A stretch of DNA of 14,126 nucleotides. Source: Chlamydomonas sphaeroides. Taxonomy: Eukaryota; Chlorophyta; Chlorophyceae; Chlamydomonadales; Chlamydomonadaceae. Below the pieces are notes generated by a model that saw only the letters and a program-made list of their open reading frames with translations, did not search any database and had not been told where the DNA came from. The position numbers were made by a program, and so were the translations under genes. The stretch is from assembly GCA_001662425.1 (NCBI GenBank), contig BDDC01001652.1, positions 7,243-21,368 of the forward strand, in the 5' to 3' direction. This document shows, one piece after another, positions 1 through 8,006 of this stretch (its first letter is position 1; each line of letters opens with the position of its first letter).

Positions 1-3000
1 GGGGCTGCCCGGCAGCAGCACCGCCTGCGCCATGGCGGCGGCCGCCTCGGCAAAGGCGCGGCCGTCGTGGCCCAGCGACGAGGCCAGCAGCAGCGCGGGG
101 CCCCACAGCCCGGCCTCGGTGGCCACCTGCACGGGCGCGTGGGGCGGGGGCGGGGGCGGGGGGCGCGTGAGTTAGGGGTGGGGCATGGGGAGCGGGTAGC
201 GCGCAAGGGAGCGGGCAGGGAGCGCGCCATGGCAGGTTGGCAGCCAGCTGCCGGCCCCGGACCACGCCCCATGCATACACGCGTTCCCCCCGCCGCATAC
301 CCCCCAGCCCCTCCCCGCCCCTCGCCTTGAGCGCCTCCTGCCTCCTGCCCGCCACCAGCAGCCGCTGCATGCGCTGCGCCGCCGCCTGCTGCAGACCCTC
401 GCCCGGCCCAGCGGCCAGCACCGGCGGCCCGCCCACCGCCGGCCCTGTGAGCGCCAGGACCGCCGCCGCGTCGGCGCCTGAGGCGGGCTCGCCGTCGGCG
501 CTGGCTCGGCCCTTGGCGCCTGGGGCGGCGGGTGGCAGGCCCAGCAGCAGGCGGGACAGCTCCGACTCCATGGAGGCCGGGTCGTCGCGGGGCTGGGGGC
601 CATTTGGAAAGGGAGGGCGGGAGGGCGTCAACAGCATGAGCGAGGGGAAAGACAAGAGCGCGCCGGCACTAGCGCAAGAACGGGCCACACAAAGTCGGCG
701 ACGGGACGGAAGGGCGAGGGCCTGCCGGCAGAGGCGGAAGCAGCCGTGGCCGCCACGTAGCTGGGAGTATGGGGCCCACGCCACCACCCCCAAGCGCCAG
801 GCTACCGCCGCCCCTCCCTGTGCCCGCCTGCCCCGCCCACGCACCAGCCGCGCCGCGGGCTTGCCGGCCCTGCTCCCCGGCGCCGCCTCCGCGTGCTTGG
901 CCATCAGCCGCAGCGCCTCCCAGAGCAGCCGCGCCTGCGCCGCAGGACCCGGCGGCCCGCCCTCGCCGGCGCCGGCGCCGCCGTGCGAGCCGACGTCGCC
1001 TGGCGCCGAGGCCGCCGAGGCGGCGGCTGCGGCTGCCTGGTCTGCGAGCCACTTTGTGAGCTTGTCCTTGGGGGTGGCGGGGCCCAGGGGGCCGGGGAAG
1101 GAGGCCAGCTGCCGGGCCAGCGGCTCAAGCAGCGGCGGGGCCGAGGGCGCGGCGGGCGGCTGTGAAGGGGCCCAAGGGCAGAGGCAGGCATGTTAGACCG
1201 GGGCTTCACCAGCGCCGCCTGGCTGTGCCGACCTTCCCCATGATCGACCCCTGCCTCACCTTGCCCTTCTTGCCGTCGGCCTTGGTGCCGCCAGCCCCAG
1301 CTGCGCCTCCGGACCCCAGGTGCGCCGCCGTCAGCCCCGCAAGCGGCAGCAGCTGCAGCGGCCCGGGTGCCCCAAACACAGCCATGGCCGAGCCCATGGA
1401 CGCCTCGGGCGGCGGCGGCCGCATCAGCACGACCCGGCCGCCGAAGCCGAAGCCCAACAGCATGTGCGGCGGACGACCGTGCGGGCAGGTCCGCGCCAGC
1501 TCCGGCGTCGTGGGCAGGTAGTTCACGGTCTGCGTCTGCTGCTGCGGCGCGTGCTGGGCGCCGTAGGGTGCCGCGCCGTACACCTGCTGGGTGCCGTACG
1601 GTTGCTGCTGCTGGGCGCCGTACGGCTGCGGCTGGCCGTAGGGCGGGTGGTGCTGGTGCGGCGGGCCGCCATACTGCTGCTGCTGCGCCGCCGCCGGCTG
1701 GCCCCACTGGCCAGCCTGCTGCGGCTGCTGCCCGCCGTACGGCTGCTGCCCGCCGTACGGCTGCTGCCCGCCGTACGGCTGCTGCCCGTACCAGTCCTGC
1801 TGCGGCGCCTGCTCGCTCCCATACGCGCCGTACTGGCCCGCGGCGCCATACTGGCTGCCGGCACCGTACTGCGTCTTCGGCGCGCCAGCCTGCGCCTGGA
1901 CCTGCCCCTGCGCCTGCTGGCCCTGCGCCTGCTGCTGCGGCGCGTAACCGGCCCAGGCGCCAGCCTGCTGCTGAGGATGAGGATGCAGGGCCTCGGGCGC
2001 CTGCTGCTGCGGGTACTGCTGCGGCTGCTGCCCGTAGCCCGCATGCTGCGGCGCCTGGCAAGGGGCCTGTTCGAAGCTGCTGCGCTCGGAGGGCCCCGCT
2101 GCCGCCTGGGGCTGTGCCTGGGGCTGTGCCTGGGCCTCGTAGCCCGACCAGCCACCGTAGGGCTGCTGCTGGTGCTGCTGCTGCGGAGGCGGAGGAGGCG
2201 GATACGCCTGCTGCTCCTGGCCCTGCTGCTGCCACGGCTGCGCCTGAGCGGGCGCCCACGGCTGCTGCTGCGGGGCAGCCTGCGTCTCCTGCGCCTGCTG
2301 CCACGGCCCCACCTGGGCCGGCTGCTGCTGCGGCTCCTGCCACTGGCCCGCCTGTGCCTGGGCCGGCTGCTGCTGCGGCTCCTGCTGCCAGGGCGTCTGA
2401 ACCTGGCCCTGGCCCCCAGCCTGCTCGGGCTGCTGCTGCTGCGGCGGCGGCGGCGGCTGGCCGTAGCCCGCAGGACCGTAGCCCGACCAGCCCTGGGCCG
2501 CGGGAGGCGGCGCAGCCGGCGCGGGCGCGTGGCCCTGTGCCGGCTCGTAGCCCTGGCCCTGCCCCTGCGGCTGGCCCTGGGGCTGAGCAGCGTAGCCCGG
2601 CCACTGCTGCTGCGCCTGCGCCTGCGCGGGCTGCTGCTGCGGGGCCTCGGGCGGCGCAGGAGCGTACCCCGCCCAGCCCTGCGCCTGGGGCGCCGCCGCC
2701 GGCAGTTCCTGCGCCGGCGGGGGCGGCACTGCCGCTGCTGCCGCGGCCGCCGCCGCCGCCACCGCTGCGGCCTCATCCTGCAGCCGCTGCTGCTCCCGGG
2801 CCGCCGCCTCCACAGCCGCTGCCGCTGCCGCCGCCTCTGTCTCACGCTGCGCACGCGCCGCATCAGCGGCCTCGCGCCGCTCGCGCGCAGCAACGGCCGC
2901 CGCCGCCGCGGCCTGCTTGGCGCCCGCGGCTGCGTCGCGCTTGGCGCCCGCTTGCGCCGCGGCGTCCGCCTTGGCAGCGGCGGCCTGCGCCGCCGCCGTG

Positions 3001-5156
3001 GCGCTCTGGCGGGCGGCGGCAGCGGCGGCCTGCGCCCCGCGGACTTTGCCGGCTGCCTCCGCCTGCTGTGACTGATAGTACTGGTGGTAGTAGGCGTAAT
3101 ACTGGTTGTATGTGTCGGTGGCATTAGGCAAGTTGTAACCCCCGGCCGCCTCCCAAGCCGGCGTCGCCGCCGCCACCGCCGCCGCCTGCATCTGTTCTTC
3201 TGTCATAGCCGCCGCCGCGGCTGGCGCCGCCGCCACCGCGGCCTCTGCCGCCGCCGCCGCGGCCTCTGCCTCAGCGGAGGCGCGGCCCGCCACATTGGCG
3301 GCGTCCCAAGCCGACCTGGCCTCGGCATCGGCCGCGTCCGCAGCGGAGGCCGCTGCCGCGGCGGCCTCCACTGCCGCCGCGTCCGCCGCCGCGGCGATGG
3401 CCAGCTCCTGTGCCGCTGCCGCCAGCGCTGCTTGCGACGCCGCCGCCGCAGCGGCAGCAGCACTCACCGCCGCCGTCGCCTGCTGCTGCTCTGCCGCCTG
3501 CTGCTGCCCCGCCGCCGCCGCCACCTGCTGCTGCTGCTGCTCCGTCGCTGCCGCCGCCGGCGGCTGTGGCTGCGGCGCGGCGCTGGCCCAATCGGGAGCA
3601 GGCGGTCCAGGGCTGGTGGCGATGTCCGCATTGACCCGATTCTGGGTGCTGCCGTCGGCAAAGGCCGTTTCCACTACCGTCGGATGCGGCGCCGGCTCGT
3701 TCTCCGCCAGCGACTCGAAAAACGAGTCCGCAGTCGCGCCGCCGGACTGGCCGAAGAGCGCCGGCGGCGGCGCGGCCTGCGGCGGCGGCGGCGGCGTGAC
3801 CTCTCGGAGCGGTGGAGGTGGAGCAGTGGTGGGTAGCTGCTGTGGTGGTGCAGGCACCGTCGCGGCGTCATCTGGCACCGCAGCGGAGAAGTCGCTGCCG
3901 TCACCAGCGGCACTGCCGAACGCAGCCGGCGGCGGCGGGGCTAGGGCGGCCTGAGGCGGCGGAGCCTCGGCAGCGGCGGCAGCCTCAGGTCGCGCTGGCT
4001 GCGGCGGGCTGGGCGGCGAGTCGAAGAACGCCGCTGCTTCGTCCGCAGCCGGTGCGGGGCCTCCGAACGGACCCCGCGCCGGAGCGTATGCAAATGGCTG
4101 CTGCTGAGATGGAGGTGCCGCCGCTGCCGCCGCCTGTGGCTGCTGCGGCAGCGCCGCCGCTGCGAGGTGCGCCGGCGGCTGCTCTGCCAGTTCGTCGAAG
4201 AAAGAAGCCGCTGCGTCCTGGCTGGGAGCGACGGCGGCGGCCGGCGGCGGCGGTGCTGCCGCTGCGGAGGGTACAGTGGGAGCATAGCCTTGCGCTGTAC
4301 TGACGGCAGCGGGTGGCGGCGCCGCAGCCAGCAGCTCATCAGCTCCGTTGGCAATTGAATCAAAGAAGCCAGCGGCGCCGTCAGCGTCTGCGCTGCCGAA
4401 CGGCCCGGCTGCTGGCGGCGCCTGTGCCTGCGGCGGTGGCTGCTGCTGCCAGGGCGGGGCGCCAAAGGTGCCCGCGGTGGGGCTAGAGCTGGCGGCGGTG
4501 GCGCCGCCGCCAAGCGCCGCCGCGAAGGGGTCGTCATCGTCATCGTCGCCGCCGCCGAACAGAGCCGCGACGTTGTTGGCTGCCTCTTGAAACGCCACCG
4601 CTGGCGCTGGCTGAGCCGCCGCCGGCGGAAGCGGCGCCTGTGCCGTTGGTGGTGGTGGCGGGGGCGCCTCCTGCACCAATGCCGCCAGCGGCGGCGGCGG
4701 AAGGTCGTTGGGCGAGGCTAGCGACGGCTCCGTCGAGTCAGCGAACAGGGCCTTGGAGGCGCAACGGTAGTGCCCCGCGGCGGTCGCAGCGGCGCTGTCT
4801 ACGGCATCGCTGAGACCTGAGGGAGCCCCAAACAGGCTCGACAGGTTGGCGCGGCTGCCACCGATATTCATTAACGGCGTCGACGCCACCGCCGCTGCTG
4901 CCACCCCAGCCGTCGCCGACTCGCCGTCGCCGCCAGCGTCGGCGCCGCCGAGCGCGGCAAACACATTCTCGTCACCACCGCCGCCGCCGCCGAACGCGCC
5001 GCTGGCCGAGACCGAGGCAAACGGGTTTTGCGCCGCGATAAGGAAACCGCCTGCCGCCGGCGGCGGTGGCTCGGCCTCGGTGGCGGTGTCGGCAGCGGCC
5101 ATGATCTCATCGAAAACGTCGTCGAAGGCCGCCAGTTCCGACCCCGTAACAGACAT
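1..5156 (-). CDS. SEC16: SEC16, COPII coat assembly scaffold (3' end beyond window)
   Basis: Exons read from the sequence: 5156-1260, 1159-845, 592-326 and 126-1, all phase 0, giving about 1535 residues before the window edge. Identity rests on the central conserved domain, which starts near residue 1222 (RPPHMLLGFGFGGRVVLM) and continues with SFPGPLGPATPKDKLTKWL, LLWEALRLMAKHAEA, LLVAGRRQEALK and VATEAGLWGPALLLASSLG. These match, in order, the known Sec16 blocks. Sec16 is a peripheral scaffold at ER exit sites; its central domain binds Sec13 and helps build the COPII coat. The N-terminal 1200 residues are low complexity: phenylalanine motifs with an Asp6 run (about 1-500), an Ala-rich probably helical block (about 560-810) with a Tyr-rich insert near 681-698, then a Gln/Pro block. 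The ATG at 5156 follows GCACC; an in-frame ATG exists at 5276. The true N terminus may lie in the exon at 5464-7670. The C-terminal part is outside the window. Confidence 0.86.
127..325 (-). other. GC-AG type intron in SEC16
   Basis: The exon ends with codons for RRQEALK followed by GCGAGG, and the next exon resumes with VATEAGLWGPALL after GTGCAG. Both flanks belong to the conserved Sec16 core, so the junction is fixed by the protein. No GT donor near the boundary preserves both the conserved residues and the frame: the next GT downstream gives the wrong phase, and the GT upstream would delete the conserved GRRQEAL block. The pyrimidine tract is a long C-rich run. Confidence 0.68.
141..163 (+). 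repeat. G-quadruplex-type motif (four G runs, single-C spacers)
   Basis: Runs of 4, 5, 5 and 6 G are separated by single C bases on the plus strand. On the SEC16 transcript strand this is the C-rich polypyrimidine tract, starting about 14 nt upstream of the acceptor of the GC-AG intron. Quadruplex formation would therefore be on the template DNA strand, not in the RNA. Confidence 0.7.
1723..1791 (-). repeat. 18-bp tandem repeat coding QPYGGQ
   Basis: Three perfect copies of an 18-bp unit (plus strand GGCTGCTGCCCGCCGTAC) at 1723-1740, 1741-1758 and 1759-1776, then a 15-bp partial copy at 1777-1791. It is read in the SEC16 frame as repeated QQPYGG. The period is a multiple of three, so copy-number change keeps the frame. 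Confidence 0.93.
2312..2385 (-). repeat. 29-bp exact direct repeat in the SEC16 Gln-rich block
   Basis: The 29 bases at 2312-2340 recur identically at 2357-2385, a period of 45 bp. The encoded motif is QEPQQQPAQ, in two copies. It indicates recent in-frame duplication within the Gln/Pro segment. Confidence 0.9.
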
Positions 5157-5459
5157 GGTGCCTGCAACGTTGCAGGTCTCCTCAGAACCCACGACAGTAA
5201 ACGGCAACAGGTGATGCGTACTGCCCTGCTCCCATCTATCTAAATGATTTGCTATCACAGCAGCTTTCACATGCAACCAAACGTGCCTGCCATTGAGGGC
5301 GACGCGGCGGAGGTGCCCGGCGGCGGCAGGATACGAGACACGCCCGGGCGGGCCCTGCGGACAGGCGGCGGAGGGGTCAGGCGGCGGGGGCCAGCGGAGG
5401 TCGGCAGCTGCTGCGGGGGGGAGCAGGTCTCGTCAGAGTCCGCCCCGCCGCCCCCACAC
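5157..5459 (-). other. Probable SEC16 intron between the two large minus-strand exons
   Basis: Between the donor GTGAGT at 5463 and the ATG at 5156 no other gene is visible. Part of it (about 5225-5290) is clearly poorer in G and C than the flanks, as expected for an intron or leader. Two acceptors are possible: GGGCAG before 5220, which keeps the upstream frame but is purine-rich, and GTTGCAG before 5161, which has better sequence but shifts the frame relative to the 5464 donor. I saw no TGTAA polyadenylation signal on this strand, weak evidence against a gene end here. Confidence 0.5.
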
Positions 5460-7670
5460 TCACCGCAGGGCCGACGAATGTGGACCGCCGTTGCCAGCGG
5501 CACTGCCGGCCGCTGCCTCGCTCTCTGACGGCAGGCCTCCGAGCTCGCCACTGGCGAGGCCCGTGACCAACGCGTCCGCCTCGACGCCGCTGTCGGCGCC
5601 GCTGGCGCCACCGATGGCCGCCGTGACGCCGCCCCAGGTGGCGGCCGCGAGCGCCGTCGGCGCGGCCACAGCAGGCGCCGGAAGCGGCGGCGGCGGCGGC
5701 GCCACAGCAGGTTCGGCTGCAAACGTGCCGTGCGCAGCCGCGACATCGCCATCGAAGTCTGTGCCGTCGCCCGTGTCCCGGAAAGAGCTCGACACACTGA
5801 GCCGATGCTTGCGGACCGCCGCCGCTACCGCTGCCCCAGAGGCAGACAGTCGCGACGGCGGTGCCGCCGGCGCCGTCGTGGGCGGCCTCGCCACCGCCGG
5901 CGGACCCGCCACCACGGGTACTGGTGGCGCCGCGGCTGGCGCCGCCACGTCCGACTCGGCGTCGGAGTCCACAGGCGTGGGCGCCAGCGCTGACGCCAAC
6001 GCCTCCGGCGGCAGCCGCGCCCGTGCGACCTCCTCCTCCGTGCGCGGCACCGCGTGCGGTGTGGGCGGAAAGTGCTTGTGCGGCTCGTCGGCCGAGGCCT
6101 GCGACGGCAGCGCAAAGCCCACGGACAGCCGCCGCAGCGGCGCCGCAGGGGCCGGCGGCGCCGCCACGCCGGCCGCCGACAGCGGCTCCGCTGAGGCCAT
6201 GGGCGACAGGCCGCCGTCCGCCGCCGCCGGCGTCGTGGCGGAAGGCGGTGTCGTGCCCGCCGGCGGTGTCGTGCCTGACGGCGGAGTGGCGGCGGCGTGT
6301 GTGTCGAGCGGCGCGCCGTGCATGTCGGACGCAGCGCCCTCCAGCGCGTCGATGGAGGCGTGATCGAGGCCTCCGTCCTCGTCCCAGCCCTCGAAGAACG
6401 AAACCGAGTCGTCGTGCGATTTGCGGTGGCCATGCATGCCCTGGACCGACAGCCGGTGCTGGGGGCCCGGCCCGCCAGGGCCGCCGGCGCCGCCAGGGCC
6501 CATGTCGAGGGACATGCGCTGGCCGGTGCCGCCGCTGCCGGCCGTGCCGGACCCGGAGTGCCGGGCTTGCGGTCCCGGGTGAACGGCGCCGGAGCCAGAG
6601 CTGCGAGGCTGGTTCGGCAACTCGTGTGGCTGCGGCTGCGGTGCGAGGTGAGTAACGGGCGGCGGCGCGGCCGTAGCCGGCGGCGTTGCGGCGGCTGTTG
6701 GGGACGCCGGGGCTGGCGGTGCAGAGGCGAACGCTGGCGGCGGCGCAGCCACGGCAGCCACGGCCGACACTGCTGCTGCCGTGGGTGCAGCGGTAGGTGT
6801 TGGCGTGGGCGTGGGTGGCGGCGCCGCGGCGGGGGACGCAGGGGCCACCAGCGGCGCTCCTGGCGCTGGCGCTGACGCTGCAGGTGGAGCCGGGTTTATA
6901 GCGGGGGCAGGGGCAGGGGCAGCAACCGGCACCGGGCCCGGCGCCGTGGGCACCGGTTGGGGCGCTGGAGCAGCCGGAGCAGCAGCGGCAACTGAGGCCG
7001 GGGCCACAGGCTGGGCCCCGGCCGCCACCATGGGCGGTCCGAAGGAGGCCGCAGCGGCCGGGGCAGCGGCTGCAGGTGGCACCGGAGCTGCTGCAACGGC
7101 TGGGGCCGCAGCAGGCGCCGGGGCCGCTGGCGGAGCCGCGGCGGCAACCGGTGCCGGCACAGGGGCAGGCATTATAGCTGGAACTGGGACCGCAACATGC
7201 GGCGATGCCGCGGCCATGGCTGGTGCTGGGGCGGGAGGCTGTGCCGGTGCCGTTGCAGGAGCCGGCGCGTGGGCTGCAAACGGAGCTGTCGCAGGGGTGG
7301 GCGGCTGAGGCGGCGGCGGCCGGACCTCAACCACCGGCGAAGCCGAGGCCGGGGGCCGAGGCATCGGCTGCGTCCCTGGACCAGCGGTTGCCGCGGCAGC
7401 GCTGGGTTGCGGCGTTCGGGCCACAGCCGCCTGAGGCGGTGCCAGCCGCTGGGCGGCAGCAGCCGGCTTGGCTGCTACCTCGGGGGCTTTGGCTGCTGAA
7501 GCAGTAGGGGAGCTGGGCCACTCGGGGCTGTCTTCGCCCTCGCTCCCGTCAGCGAAGGGGTCGCCTGCAGCGGGCGCCTGGCCGGGGACTCGCACGGGGG
7601 GTGGTTCCCACGCCTCGTCGTCCAAATCGACATCGCCCCAGCCGTCCAGCACGCTGGATGTGGTTTCCAT
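5460..7670 (-). CDS. Ala/Pro-rich low-complexity protein, probably the first coding exon of SEC16
   Basis: A 736-codon open frame. It begins METTSSVLDGWGDVDLDDEAW, an acidic Trp-containing N terminus, followed by a DPFADGSEGED segment and about 300 residues of Ala/Pro repeats. The second half holds a more complex stretch with four Arg-x-x-Ser sites (QRMSLD, HRLSVQ, RRLSVG, HRLSVS), an acidic SFFEGWDEDGG motif and TTPP repeats. No enzymatic domain is visible. The stop codon (5462-5460) lies inside a perfect donor, CTGCG|GTGAGT, so the frame probably ends by splicing at 5464. The acidic FFE motif also recurs in the downstream SEC16 exon, which supports one gene. A frame-preserving join would use an acceptor before 5220; the better-looking acceptor before 5161 is out of frame with this donor. 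A separate gene ending at 5460 remains possible. Confidence 0.62.
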   Translation of the reverse strand: METTSSVLDGWGDVDLDDEAWEPPPVRVPGQAPAAGDPFADGSEGEDSPEWPSSPTASAAKAPEVAAKPAAAAQRLAPPQAAVARTPQPSAAAATAGPGTQPMPRPPASASPVVEVRPPPPQPPTPATAPFAAHAPAPATAPAQPPAPAPAMAAASPHVAVPVPAIMPAPVPAPVAAAAPPAAPAPAAAPAVAAAPVPPAAAAPAAAASFGPPMVAAGAQPVAPASVAAAAPAAPAPQPVPTAPGPVPVAAPAPAPAINPAPPAASAPAPGAPLVAPASPAAAPPPTPTPTPTAAPTAAAVSAVAAVAAPPPAFASAPPAPASPTAAATPPATAAPPPVTHLAPQPQPHELPNQPRSSGSGAVHPGPQARHSGSGTAGSGGTGQRMSLDMGPGGAGGPGGPGPQHRLSVQGMHGHRKSHDDSVSFFEGWDEDGGLDHASIDALEGAASDMHGAPLDTHAAATPPSGTTPPAGTTPPSATTPAAADGGLSPMASAEPLSAAGVAAPPAPAAPLRRLSVGFALPSQASADEPHKHFPPTPHAVPRTEEEVARARLPPEALASALAPTPVDSDAESDVAAPAAAPPVPVVAGPPAVARPPTTAPAAPPSRLSASGAAVAAAVRKHRLSVSSSFRDTGDGTDFDGDVAAAHGTFAAEPAVAPPPPPLPAPAVAAPTALAAATWGGVTAAIGGASGADSGVEADALVTGLASGELGGLPSESEAAAGSAAGNGGPHSSALR
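6238..6290 (-). repeat. Short tandem repeat coding TTPP motifs
   Basis: The bases GGCGGTGTCGTGCC at 6244-6257 recur at 6262-6275 (period 18) with decayed copies on either side. In the minus-strand frame this reads as several TTPP units separated by SG, AG or SA. It lies in the disordered Pro/Thr-rich part of the 5460-7670 frame. Confidence 0.75.
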
Positions 7671-8006
7671 AGGAAGGCGCCTAGTCGATCACAACGCCGG
7701 CTGCAGGCATGCGTGCACAACAGAAGTGGAGATGGCGTAGATCGGGAGGAGCGATTTGCAAGCAAGTTGTCACAAGCCCGCTAAACGTAGCGCTTGCTGC
7801 AAGTATGAAGATGCTGCAGTCGCAGTCGCGGAGCGAGGCACATGCAACGGCGCACGGTATGAGCGAGTTGGCAGTCCTCTTCGCCCATCCTACAGTGCCG
7901 AATTTATGGATGTATAGCCGCTATGTGCATGAGTTTACAGTAATGGTTTGAGTTTGCATCGAAGTACCCTGGCCCGCGACCGAGCTGATGTGGATGCTTA
8001 GGCGCG
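7671..8006. promoter_or_regulatory. Divergent intergenic region between the SEC16 block and the rhodanese gene
   Basis: This 336-bp stretch separates the start of the minus-strand frame (7670) from the first plus-strand ATG (8007). It is noticeably less GC-rich than the flanking coding DNA, particularly around 7885-7950. No convincing gene is seen. By position it should contain both promoters and 5' untranslated regions; I see no clear TATA box that I would assign to either gene. Confidence 0.5.

Noticed and set aside
904..2604. Minus-strand 566-codon frame overlapping the SEC16 exon in another phase
   Set aside because: It is an Ala/Gly/Arg translation of the same repeats in the wrong frame, and it crosses SEC16 splice sites that are fixed by conserved residues.
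1320..3127. Two overlapping plus-strand open frames of more than 580 codons opposite SEC16
   Set aside because: They are Arg/Leu- or Ala/Pro/Arg-only translations of the reverse of Gln, Ala and Pro codons. Several frames are open at once because the DNA has few A and T bases. No domain, splice signal or sensible composition supports them.
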